Source of the DNA: Russula earlei
Lineage: Eukaryota > Basidiomycota > Agaricomycetes > Russulales > Russulaceae
NCBI GenBank assembly: GCA_025769875.1
Contig: JAGFNK010000643.1
Coordinates: 1 to 28,388 of the forward strand
DNA: 28,388 nt
Direction: 5' to 3'
In this document: piece after piece, positions 11,204-20,859 of the stretch
How positions within the stretch are numbered: the first letter of the stretch is position 1
Layout of the letters: every line of letters starts with the position of its first letter
The notes under the pieces: model-generated
What the model saw: the letters and a program-made list of their open reading frames with translations, nothing else
Told to the model about the DNA's origin: nothing
Database searches by the model: none
Translations under genes and position numbers: made by a program

Positions 11204-11475
11204 CACACTCCAACTTCTTACTCATCTGTCAATTGTGCTTGATAACAAGGTTAAGACTTGTTCCCTATTTAGTGATCTTCTTATAGTATATAAGTGCTCA
11301 ATAAAGTAGCAGACAGTCTGAAGACTGTCCATTTGTTTATGGCACTCTCTACCCCTGGGATACTCCTTTAAGGACCATCCCCTTGTGACCATTCTGGCCT
11401 CTTCCCTGCATAACTGCTCAATGCTTCCAGTTACCATACCTCTTTGGTATTTGGTACTGCTCTGGACATTACTTC

Positions 11476-11722
11476 TGTTGGAGCTATGGAATAAGGGCTC
11501 AGTCTTGTGTGTAAAAGACTGTATTCAGGTTAGTATGCTAACCTATGGAATAAGGGCTATGTACAGTATTAGCTATAAAGGAATGTAAAGGAAGGTGTAG
11601 TACTGACCTTAGTCTTGTGTGTAAAAGACTGAGGGAAAACGAATGATAACTAAATTTGAATTATTTACATGTATGGTCCGGATTGTCCTTTCGCATGGCA
11701 CTTAGCGGCTGCATGTCCAACA
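11476..11722. mobile_element. 247-bp solo-LTR-like insertion inside LTR-B copy 1
   Basis: The ends are TGTTGGA and TCCAACA (7-bp inverted termini), flanked by perfect 5-bp duplications ACTTC (11471-11475 and 11723-11727). The other two LTR-B copies lack it at this site. TG...CA ends with a 5-bp duplication fit a small LTR, probably copia-type. A short nonautonomous (TRIM-like) element is possible. Inside are two identical 20-bp repeats (11501-11520, 11611-11630), two identical 16-bp repeats (11484-11499, 11543-11558) and a dyad GGTTAG/CTAACC (11528-11543). It has no coding potential. Orientation is uncertain. Confidence 0.88.
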
Positions 11723-11815
11723 ACTTCTTGCCCATGCCATCTTGGATGTCTATTGACTCATCTTTGAGCTTCTCCCTTGCTCTTGAACTGGATAGTTCAA
11801 CAGTGAGTCTTGACA

Positions 11816-12189
11816 GCCACCAGAAGGATTCTTGGATTGAGTACAAGGTCCAGGCATTTCCTGTGTGCCCACCAAGAATGCTGTCATGGTAAGTGTGTAG
11901 AATCTTTTGTAAAAGGGGTTCTTGATATAGCACAACCAATCTTCCATCTTTGAACAATGTGCCATCTTCTTTCTGGAGGTTGTGTTTGACCTTCCACATT
12001 AGTAGGTCTGATTGTCGGTTTTTTTGCTCAGTCAGGACCTGAGTGTAGAGATCCTTGGTATGAAGCATGCAGATGAAGAGTTTATGAGGAAGTGCCATGA
12101 TGTTCTGATCATCTCCCAACCCATTGTTGTGGTCTGGTCATCATGATAGGGCATCTGCTCTGTTAGAGACCCCTGGTTTGTGATGGATT
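11816..12189 (-). pseudogene. Gypsy-A RNase H end and integrase zinc-finger fragment
   Basis: This is the piece of Gypsy-A between the copia and LTR-B insertions. At its right edge the reading HHKPGVSNRADALS continues the RNase H end from 18995-19133, the usual gypsy HxPG..N..AD.LS motif. Further left LLQKILHTYHDSILGGHTG and SFWW are the start of the integrase HHCC zinc finger. That reading resumes at 10599 beyond the solo LTR. Confidence 0.85.
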
Positions 12190-12574
12190 TGTTGCGCAGC
12201 ATAGAGCACAGCAAACAGGCCAAGCAACCCACCTTAGAGGTTGTGCTAATGCTCAAGTGATATTGGGGTGTAGAGCAATGTGTATACTCATCTACATGTA
12301 TGGTATTTATACCTCTATGACCCAGGGCTGTTCCTAAGTCCGAAAGAGGTGACTACAGGTGTACACTATATCACGCATTCAGTGACGTGTGATGTGGAAA
12401 TGTTCTAGACGCAGCATAAGGCTGCATCTTGTGATAGATAACGTAGTATGCGTAATCCTATTGCCTAAAGCGCATATACTAAAGTTCTGTCTAACACATA
12501 ACATCTATGAGCGGATCTTGAACCTTGGATGAAGGTCTTCACCTTCTTTGATCCTTTCAGGTTCTGGTTCAACA
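12190..12574 (-). repeat. Copia 3' LTR
   Basis: The termini are TGTTG and CAACA. It differs from the 5' LTR at 18 of 385 positions by hand alignment; 14 of these are at CpG-derived dinucleotides. The outer flank is GGATT. The inner side abuts the polypurine tract. Confidence 0.95.
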
Positions 12575-12583
12575 CTCCCCCTT
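12575..12583 (-). other. Copia polypurine tract
   Basis: On the minus strand AAGGGGGAG directly abuts the start of the 3' LTR. This is the standard position of the plus-strand DNA primer, 40 bp after the pol stop codon at 12624. Confidence 0.85.
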
Positions 12584-12623
12584 GCTAAGTGCATCGGTAG
12601 ATGCTGTGAGCATATTCCCACAT

Positions 12624-15416
12624 TCAGGGGTAGAATGTTAGTCCTAGTTGCTCCCTGAATTTGAGGAACTTGATGCAACCAAGATTCTTGGTGAACATAT
12701 TGGCTGGGTTGTTAGCCCCTTCAATAAAGTATAGCTCCACCTGTTTATTTTGAATGACTTCACGAATGAAGTGATAGCGCAAATCAATGTGTTCGATGTG
12801 CTTTTCTTGTACAGGGTTGGAGGCTAAGAATATTGAGCCTTGGTTATCACCGAACAGTGGAATAGGAGCAAGATTGATGCCAAGTTCTGTTAGTAAGGAT
12901 TTAATCCAAACCAACTGTCTGCTCGTGTCAGAGAGCGACATGTACTTGGCTTCTGTGGAGGAGAGCGCGACTGTTTTCTGCGCTTGTGAGTTCCATGAAA
13001 ATATTGCTCCAGCCAGGTTCACCATATAGCCTGTAGTGGACTTCCAATTTGTCGGATCAGAAGCCCAGTCAGAGTTGGCATATGCTATCAAGCCACCATT
13101 AGATGGTCCATCGTAGACCAAGGCATAATTGGCAGTTCCCAAGAGGTATTGGCAAATGTAATATGCACGATTTAAATGATCCTCTGAGGGATTGGCAGTG
13201 TGTTGCGACAACTTTGTGACTGCAAAGGCTATGTCTGGACGTGTTCCAAGCATTATGTATAGGAGTGATCCTATAACTTGCTGGAATTTTGACCATAAGG
13301 CTGGGTCAGCAGCGGAAGTGTTGGGAGAGGGGTGATAGCCCTCTGGTAGCAGAGTAGGAGCAGGGTTTGCATTAAGCAAGTTGAAATGCTGCAGCACTTT
13401 CTTTAGATATTCAGTCTGGTCCAGATGTATTTGGCCAGACTTGCGTTGAATGCGCATGCGTAGAAATTCTTGGGCATCGCCCAAATCTCAACATTCCCAG
13501 AGCTTCATGAAGCGCTCCTTTGTTTTATTGATTTGTTTTTTGTCTGCTCCAAAGAAGAGCACATCATCAACATAGATGATGGCTATGATGCTCTTGTCTT
13601 TACTAACAAAGAGCCCAGAGTCAGACATAAGGCAAATAAGGCCAAGCGAGGCCATGGACTTGTCAAGGGCTTTCCACCATGCAAGTGCCGCTTGCTTGAG
13701 TCCATATATTGCATGTTTAAGGTGCATGACTTTACGCTCTTGGCCTTTTATTTTGAAGCCCTCGGGCTGCTCCATATAGAGCTCTTCATCGAGCTCATCA
13801 TAAAGAGAGGCAGTCTTGACGTCTAGTCCACTAATGTACCAGTTTTTGAGCACTGCGAGCGCAATCATTAGGCAGACTGTCTCAAACCATACCACGGGTG
13901 AGAATATTTCGTCATAGTCAATGCCTTCTACTTGGGAGAAGCCTTTGGCGACTAGTCTGGCTTTTTTATGACCATCAGACTTAAGGTCAAATACCCATCT
14001 ATTTTTGATTATTTTGCAATCCTTGGGAGGATCAACTAGTTCAAAGACTTTGCATCTGCGGAGGGATTCCAACTCCTCGCGACAAGCATCTTTCCACTCC
14101 TTTTGAAGTTCACTTGGCATTCGCAGAATGTCCCTAAAGGTCCATTCGCGAATCTTTGCAGTATCAGGTGCTTCCGAACTTAGTGGAACTGCTTGGGTGA
14201 GCAGATAGTTCAGAAATTTGACTCCCCCTTCCCTTGCTAGATGTAGAATGTCTTCTACCTCATCCTCAGAGGCTTGCGGTGGTTGATCATCAAGGACGAC
14301 AGGAGGGTAAGGGCCTGGTGTGGCCGATCCTGATGTACTATCCTCACCGGAGCTACCAGGTTGGTTTTCTGTCATTGTTCTCCATGTGCATGTGCACTGA
14401 ACATCTTTTTCCACTTCTGTGGGGTGTCTGCATTCACCATAGACGTTGCCAGGATGGGTAGGTACTTTCCTCAACTGCTGAGACCTTTGAAGAGGTACAG
14501 GTTCTTCAACAGGAGGAGGGGATGGTGTAGGAGAGATGGGTGTTTGCTCATGTTCCTCTTCTTGTGGTGCCTGTATAGGCTGCTCATCGTCCTCACTTTT
14601 AATTGTAGGGAATGGGTTGTCAACACCAGGAATGGTGTCTTCAAGAGGTTGTTGCGGTAGTTCCTCATGCGGCTCATTAATCTGCGTGGTACCTTTAGTG
14701 CACGCTTTGTCGCATTTGGGGTACAGGGTCTCATCGTACAGGGCGGTGGCATTTGTGTAAAGCATGTTATTTGGGAGCCTCATGAAGAGTGAGGCTTTGA
14801 TCCCCTCAGTATGACCAAGGTAGATCATTAGCTCGCTTTTAGGCAAAAGCTTATTGACTCGACGCTTTTCTGGTATGTGCACATATGCACCGCAACCAAA
14901 TACTCTGAGGTGTGAGATATCAGGGACCTTGTTCTTTAGGACTTCGTAGGGTGTACGCCATTGAAGGCATCTGGCAGGTGTCCTATTGTAACAGTGTGTC
15001 CCATGATTCACTGCAAATTCCCACCAGGAGGGAGGTAGACAAGCTTCAAGGTGCATCGCCTGAGCTTTGTCCATTACAGTGCACATAAAGCGCTCTGTGT
15101 GTCCATTCTGTTGTGGAGTGTATGGGGCGCTTTGCAGGATTTTAATTCCTTTGTCTTTTAGGACGTTATCAAAGGCCTCGGACTTGTACTCTCTGCCAGC
15201 ATCGGACATCCACTCTCTGATTCCTGCTTTATATTGGGTCTTGACCATGGCAAGGAATTGCTTGATGGCCATTATGGTTGACTTTTTATTTTTTAGGAGT
15301 GTGATCCATGCATAGGAGGAATAATCAATGAAGCTGACGAAATATTCATACTTATGATACGACTTCACAGGGAAACTCTTAAGGTCCGAGTGAATATGCT
15401 CAAACGGTGCAGAAGC
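12624..15416 (-). pseudogene. Copia pol: integrase, reverse transcriptase and RNase H
   Basis: One minus-strand frame is open except for TGA at 13488-13490. Integrase: first Asp in HSDL, second in SDAGREY, Glu in QQNGHTERF, so the triad is present. Reverse transcriptase: KNRWVFDLK, then KARLVAKGFSQ, the LDVKTA motif, YGLKQA and an intact YVDDV active site. RNase H follows (STTGY, LSSTEAKY, DNQ) and ends about 50 bp before the 3' LTR. Substitutions expected from C-to-T decay include WFETVC where the family has RFETVR. The RNase H motif YANSDWA (Asn codon 13074-13076) stands where the first Asp of D-x-D-W is expected. The TGA falls in WEC-stop-DLG, where Arg (CGA) is likely ancestral. The protein is dead but recently so. 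Confidence 0.9.
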
Positions 15417-16287
15417 ACTGAGTTTCAGAAGGGAGGTGCGCAGATGCAGGCATCTTGCCTTGTGCGCAGCCAGGACATACCGGCTGTTCCTGAGGGATTT
15501 TCAGGTCTTCAGGGAGACCCTTGGTATGTGTCTTTGCATGTGTTACAACATCCTTAGATGGGTGGCCAAGGCGTCGGTGAATGACATCATAATCTACCGC
15601 ATAGATTAGAGAATGCGCTTGTGTGCTTTCAATTGAGGCATCTAACCAATATGTGGTTTGACCTGGGAATAAGGGGTAAGAGGACAGGATTATATGTCCG
15701 TCCTCTCATAGGGAAATATGTTTATTGTTCCCTAATGCATGCATCCCTTGTTGTAAAAACTCCCCCATAGATAATATCCGAGTGTTAATCTTCAGAATAT
15801 AAAGGACAGGAGAAATGCACATGACAACCATTTTAGAGTTGACAGTGTGCCGAAGCAACACAGCGCCTTTGCCTTCCACATATATTGTGTTATCAGCAGT
15901 TTTAACAGGGGATCTTTCGTGTGGCAAAGCCAGCATATACTCTATAAAGTCTTTTATTTCGAAGGTGAAGTGTGCTGATGCGCCAGAGTCTAGGAGCCAT
16001 AAGGATCCCATTTTACTCAAGTCGTGCTTTCCTCTACATCTCAAACAATTTTTGTTACATTCACTTTGAAGGGAAGTAGTCCCTTCGCTAATTTGTACAT
16101 TATATGATACAAGCAAACATTTATGAGACATATCTAGCCCACTTGGGGGCTGGGGAGATGCTAATAGGTTCTTTAGCGAGTGAAAGGAGAGAGGGAGGCG
16201 CACGCATGCTTCATTATCTTTGGGGTCGCTGCCCCAATCAAGCGCTTCATCCGAGGGAGTTGGAGGACACTCAGGGGTGGCAGCACC
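15417..16287 (-). pseudogene. Copia gag C-terminus, protease and GAG-pre-integrase region
   Basis: Minus strand. After the LTR-B insertion the gag frame resumes. It reaches the aspartic protease active site LLDSGASAHFT (about 15990) and continues until TGA at 15706-15708. Downstream in the same frame is the GAG-pre-integrase zinc region (IHRRLGHPS, then CPGCAQGKM). The H..H..C..C ligands are present. A single extra base near 15417 then shifts the frame into integrase. I see no sign that this shift is programmed: no slippery site, and it lies between two domains that are normally fused. Confidence 0.85.
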
Positions 16288-17248
16288 TGTCATGAACCAT
16301 TCCCCGGAGAGGGCCCTTGAAGGACCCTTCCTTATAGGAGGAAACCCAGCCTCTATGGTGTCACCCTGTTCACACGAGCAAAAGGGGTGAGTAGAGGTGT
16401 CCACAATATCATGCGTGCATTGTTGTGCGAGCGATTCTCGGCACAATCGACATACAGCAAGCCCCACTTAAAGGCAACCCTTCTAGCAACAAAAGACAGC
16501 ATTAGGGCCTTCCTAAGGACCCTTTGGAACGACCTTAGGAACTCTACAATAGGTACTAACCTAGTATCAAAGGCCCTACAACGTGTTATTAGACCAACTC
16601 TAATAACTATAGAACGAACTATAAGGCAACACTAAGGACCTTAATAGAAGTATTAGGGTCGACTCTAAGGACCCTAATAGAACTATATAAGGGCCTTATA
16701 AGATAACACTATTCCCTAACCAAACTACAAGTCCTCAAATGACTGGCCCTAAACTAACTAACAGGAAATGAATCAGGTGCTTGCATGTGCACTAAAGCAG
16801 TGAACACGTGGACAATGGAAGCTCTTACTCATCAAGAGAAGCTTCTTACTCAGCAGCTTACTGAGCATGACTGAGCATGCTCAGTAAGCGTCCTCCGATT
16901 CCTTACTCATCACTCTATGGTGCTTGATAACAAGGTTATGACTTGTTCCCTATTTAGCAGTTCTCTTGTAGTATATAAGCGCTCAATAAAGTAGCGGACA
17001 GTCCTCAGACTGTCCATTTGTTTACGGCACTCTCCATCCCTGGGATACTCCTTTAAGGACCATCCCCTTGTGACTATCCTGGCCTCTTCTCTGCGTGACT
17101 GTTCAACTCTCACAGTAACAGTGCCTCTCTGGTACCTGTTACTACTCTGGACTTTACTTCTTGCCCACACCATCTTGGACGTTTATCGACTCGCCTTCGA
17201 GCTTACCCCTCACTCTTGAACTGGATAGTTCAACAGTGAGTCTTGACA
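16288..17248 (+). mobile_element. Solo LTR, family LTR-B copy 2
   Basis: TGTCATGAACC to GTCTTGACA, 961 bp, with perfect duplications GCACC at 16283-16287 and 17249-17253. TATATAA is at 16972-16978, AATAAA at 16985-16990 and the hairpin at 16997-17014. It is inserted in the copia gag region, in the opposite orientation. It is the most CpG-retaining of the three copies, with fewer decayed sites than copies 1 and 3, so it may be the youngest; this follows its place inside the copia element. Confidence 0.95.
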
Positions 17249-18441
17249 GCACCTTCTGGGATACCGTCGTATATGTTGAATAAATCCGACGTATTTGTTT
17301 GCGCAAAGTTGCCATTGTCCTGGTCCATAGGCTCAGGGATGGGCGACGGTAATCTGACTGCACTTGACAAGGCAACGGATTGAGTCGAGATCCGCTGCTC
17401 AAGGGTCTTGACTGTCTGTATAGTGGGAGTTATCCCAAGATCATCAGCAAGATCAAGTGCTTTGTTTAAGGCCTTGTAAGGGCCATGAGTGCATTTGCGA
17501 GGGTCAGTCACAGTTGGGACGGTATGTTGTTGGATCCCCGAGGGACCCAGATGGGCGATAGTGGTAATGGTCAGGAGTGGGAGTGCAGCAACATCCGCAA
17601 TATGTGAGTGTCCAGGACCATGGCTTTGATTGGCTTTCTCCTTGCCTTTCCCTTTTCCTTTGCCGCCATGCTTACCGCGCTGGCGCTTGTCCTTATCTTC
17701 ATCGCACTTGGGCTTATTGCCCTGCTGCTGATTGGAGAAGGAGGGGTCACTGTGCTTGCGCTTGACAGCTGAGAGCTTCTGCGCACTGTGCTTCTTGCTT
17801 GTTCCATGATTGATCTCAGTTTGATATTGAGAGACGATAGCCTCTTGGACGTCCTTAGCGTTAAGGTCGGCCAGTTCATAATTCTGAGTGACAATGTGGA
17901 CAAGCATCTCCCATTTCTGGGGAATGGCTGCAAGCACAATGAGTGCCTGCAAGGTGTCAGGGATTGGAAGGGAGGAGGCGGTAAGACGCTGGAATGCATC
18001 ATGTATCTGATCTATTTGTGGGCCAGGATGTTGGCTCGGGTTAATGCAAATGGAGATGGCTTCTTTGAAATCCTTATAGATACTAACTGTAGTCGCCATG
18101 CCATAAAGGGTTTCAAGGCGATTCCAGATAGTTTTGGTGTTATCCAGGGTTGTGAGATCCTGCTGGATCGCAATGCTAGATCTAAGGATCGTATGGCTAA
18201 CTGCCATATCATTCTCTTTGTTCCATTCTTTCACAGCTGCCTGAGCGACAGCCTGGGCAGCAATCTCTTCAGGAAGAGGCACCTGGGGAAGGGCAGGGAT
18301 GATCGGGAAGTCAAATGTGCCATTGCAATAACCCCACAGTCCAATGGACATGAGGTAGGCTTTCATAGCCTTTGACCAAATACCATAGTTTGCGCCATCA
18401 AGGATGGGGACAACAGGGGCAGAGGGCTGAGATGACGACAT
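17249..18441 (-). CDS. Copia gag (N-terminal part, open frame)
   Basis: The ATG at 18441 lies about 150 bp inside the 5' LTR and primer site. The frame is open for nearly 400 codons until the LTR-B junction. An N-terminal PILDGANYGIWSKAMKAYL matches the copia gag start. The middle (WNRLETLYG, DFKEAISI, IPDTLQALIVLAAIP) is the UBN2/Retrotran_gag fold. Nucleocapsid function is usually given by a CCHC knuckle, but I see none here. Instead there is a basic block, KHGGKGKGKGKEK, followed by a His-rich NQSHGPGHSHIAD. The start was chosen as the first ATG giving the conserved gag N-terminus. Confidence 0.85.
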
Positions 18442-18594
18442 AATAGCTGTTAGAAAGGGGCTTAGAGGTTGTCAGTAAGAGTATTGTATTCAAACAAGCC
18501 GACATAGTCTCCCCTTAGGGTAGACTAGCTCACCGCAGCATGCAGGCTTCAGGGATGCTTCGCCATCATTGCAGCCAATGAAGGTGCATGGCTT

Positions 18595-18609
18595 GCAGGG
18601 CCCATAACC
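18595..18609 (-). other. Copia primer-binding site, half-tRNA (initiator Met) type
   Basis: Directly adjacent to the 5' LTR, the minus strand reads GGTTATGGGCCCTGC. Its complement, GCAGGGCCCATAACC, matches the anticodon arm of eukaryotic initiator tRNA-Met (CAU anticodon within GGGCYCATAACC), not a tRNA 3' end. Drosophila copia primes from such an internally cleaved initiator tRNA half. The match is from remembered tRNA sequence. Confidence 0.75.
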
Positions 18610-18994
18610 TGTTGCACAGCATAGAGCACAGAAAACAGGCCAAGCAACCCACCTTAGAGGTTGTGCTAATGCTCAAGTGATATTGGGGTGTAGAGCAATG
18701 TGTATACTCATCTACATGTATGGTATTTATACCTCTATGACCCAGGGCTGTTCCTAAGTCCGAAAGAGGTGACTACAGGTGTCCACTATATCGCACATTC
18801 AGTGATGCGTGATGTGGAAACATTCTAGATGCAGCATAAGGCTGCATCTTGTGATAGATAACGTAGTATGCATAACCCTATTGCCTAAAGCGCATATACT
18901 AAAGTTCTGTCTAACACATAACATCTATGAGCGGATCTTGAACCTTGGATGAAGGTCTTTGCCTTCTTTGATCCATTTGGGTTCCGGTTCAACA
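18610..18994 (-). repeat. Copia 5' LTR
   Basis: This is the partner of 12190-12574 with the same TGTTG/CAACA ends and length (385 bp). The outer flank is the duplication GGATT (18995-18999) and the inner flank the primer-binding site. It supplies the promoter for the minus-strand element. Confidence 0.95.
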
Positions 18995-20160
18995 GGATTT
19001 CAAAGTGGTAGTCTGCAAGTGTGGAGATGTATCCTGCAATTCTTCAATTGATCTTGTGGGGAAGTTGGTAGTGAGCAAGGTTGGCATGGTCTGTAAAATT
19101 TTTGATAGCGTGCTTGGTTCCCACTAGCAAGTATCACCAGTGTTGAAGTGTGAGGATTAGGGCCAGAAATTCCCTATCCCAGACTGGGTAGTTCCTTTCT
19201 GCTTCATTGAACACATGTGACATGTTGCCAATCATTTTTCTTTTTCCTCTTGAATCCTTTTGGAATAGGATTGCTCTGGTGGTGAACTGTGAGGCATCAG
19301 TTTCCAATTTGTAGGGGAGATCAGGATTGGCCATATAAAGTTCAGGGTCATTGCAAACTGCAGATATCAGAGTTTCTAGGGCAGTGGTTGCTTCTGGGGT
19401 CAAGAAGAAGGGGGTACCCTTCTTGATCATGGAGAAAATGGGGCAAGCTATCTTTGCAAAGTCCCAGAGAAATGGTTGTTGATAGTTGAGGGTGCCCATG
19501 ATTTGTTGTACCTATTTCAGATTATTTGGGGGTCTCAGCCAATTCTTGAGGCCATCCATTTTGACTGGGTCAATCTTGAGGGTCCCTTGGTTGATTCGGA
19601 AGCCCAAGAAGTCAATTTCATGTTGTTCAAAGGTGCACTTGGACGCTTTTAAAAAGTAGGAGTCCCCTTTGAGTAGGTCAAGAAACTCATGTGTGATTTG
19701 TCAATGAAGGTGTTCTTCCCCCAATCCTGTGGCTATTGCCATGTTGTCTAGGTAATTACAAGTGTTTTCAGGGTATTTGAGGAGCCAGGGTTGGATGAAT
19801 CAGGATGTTGTTGTAACTGGCTCTGATGTCAAATTTGCTAAAGGTGGTTTTGCCCCTTAGACGGTGTAATTGTTCTTCCATGTTTGGCAAGGCATGATAA
19901 TCTGGAATGGTGGCATTATTGAGTTTTTGGTAATCTACTACCATTTGTGGGGCAGTGCCATCCTTCTTTTGGACAAAGAAGATGGGAGATATGAAGTCTG
20001 AAACAGCCATCCTTGATGAAGCCTTTGGCTAGGTCTTCTTGTATTTGCCTTGACAATTCTTGTTTTTCATTCTGGGGGAGGGGGTAAGTTCAACAATTAA
20101 GGAATTTGGGGGCGTTGGGTTTCAAGGTGATTCTGAAGTCAAGTTTTCCTCAACTGGGTG
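18995..20160 (-). pseudogene. Gypsy-A reverse transcriptase and RNase H remnant
   Basis: Minus strand, several frames. RT motifs: FFVQKKDGTAPQMVVDYQKLN (19900-19990), FSKFDIRASYNNILI with the first catalytic Asp, then the active-site box as YLDN (19743-19754) instead of YLDD. RNase H: LETDASQFTTRAILF, YPVWDREFLALI and TDHANL retain their acidic residues. TGA occurs at 19134-19136, after LTLQHW, where Arg is normal. The frame meets the copia insertion inside the last RNase H strand (DYHFEI) and resumes at 12189. Confidence 0.88.
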
Positions 20161-20299
20161 GGAGTTGCTTGGCTGCTTCTTCTGAGAAGACTTTCTGATG
20201 TTGTGAATATTCTGGGGGAATGACAGTCGTCCTTATTTGTGCAATCTGGATTTTTGGCAGATGTGTTGGGGATATGGGGGTGAGAAGGACCCCTAGGTG

Positions 20300-20640
20300 G
20301 TTTCTTAGGCAACCAGTGCTCCAATTGACAAGAGGGTTTAACACCTTTAGGAAAGGGTAGCCAAGGATCATTCTGTCTTCTCCTAAATTTATGACATAAA
20401 AGGTAAGAAGTCACATGGTCAGGCCATGTCGTACAGCCATATGGGTATAATGGGTTAGTGCTCCGCCCTGGTTATTAGTGCCATCTACATTGATAATGGG
20501 TCTGGGGGTTCTGAGGGTTCAAAGTGGGATTTGTAATTTCCCCATGATGCCTTGGCTAATAAAATTTTCTGTTGCTCCACTATCTAAGAGTGCCTGGCCA
20601 GTCTTCCCATTAGTTGTGATCATAAAGGGAACTTCATTGA
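20300..20640 (-). pseudogene. Gypsy-A aspartic protease remnant
   Basis: Minus strand. The active-site motif LLDSGATENFI lies at about 20560-20595 and the flap/C-terminal motif MILGYPFLKVLNP at about 20333-20371, as in retropepsins that process gypsy Gag-Pol. A stop falls between the two, after GKLQIPL. The domain order gag, protease, RT is the Ty3/gypsy one. Confidence 0.8.
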
Positions 20641-20859
20641 GTTTTCCTTATGGTTGACAATGGTATCTATTTGGGCCTTAGTACCAACTGTTGTACTTTG
20701 GCCTAGAGAAAATCCTCCTTGAGGATGAGGTCCCAGAGTTTGGCTCTGTCCTCAGCTGGTAATGCCTTCATGTGTGCTACCATGGTGGAGGCTTCTTCCT
20801 CCTTGGGTGGTTCTGTGGTTGGCTCTGTGACATGGGCCTTAGATGCGGTGGGGACCAAG

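Larger units (their letters stand above)
10600..11815 (+). mobile_element. Solo LTR, family LTR-B copy 1
   Basis: The sequence begins TGTCATGAACC and ends GTCTTGACA, so TGTCA/TGACA termini. It is flanked by perfect 5-bp duplications GCCAC at 10595-10599 and 11816-11820. It contains TATATAA (11287-11293), AATAAA (11300-11305) and a hairpin (11312-11329). No internal retroelement sequence is present, so it is a solo LTR left by recombination between two LTRs. It is 1216 bp, but 252 bp of that is a nested 247-bp insertion plus its duplication; the core of 964 bp matches the other two copies (961 and 954 bp). It sits in the Gypsy-A integrase in opposite orientation. Confidence 0.95.
12190..18994 (-). 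mobile_element. Full-length Ty1/copia retrotransposon inserted in Gypsy-A
   Basis: Two 385-bp LTRs (12190-12574 and 18610-18994) bound an internal region with the order gag, protease, GAG-pre-integrase, integrase, reverse transcriptase, RNase H. That order defines Ty1/copia (Pseudoviridae). Target duplications are perfect: GGATT at 12185-12189 and 18995-18999. The primer site is at 18595-18609 and the polypurine tract at 12575-12583. It is interrupted by LTR-B copy 2 (16288-17248). Without that insert (961 bp plus the 5-bp duplication, a multiple of three) gag runs on in frame. Inactivating lesions are TGA at 15706-15708, a one-base shift at about 15417, TGA at 13488-13490, and an Asn at a catalytic RNase H Asp. 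Confidence 0.96.

Noticed and set aside
13470..13826. Plus-strand open frames inside copia pol, with others at 14361-14760 and 17788-18375
   Set aside because: They are antisense to well-recognised integrase, reverse transcriptase and gag and have no domain of their own.
15406..15420. Possible programmed frameshift in copia pol
   Set aside because: It lies between the GAG-pre-integrase and integrase regions, has no slippery heptamer and accompanies other lesions, so decay is simpler.
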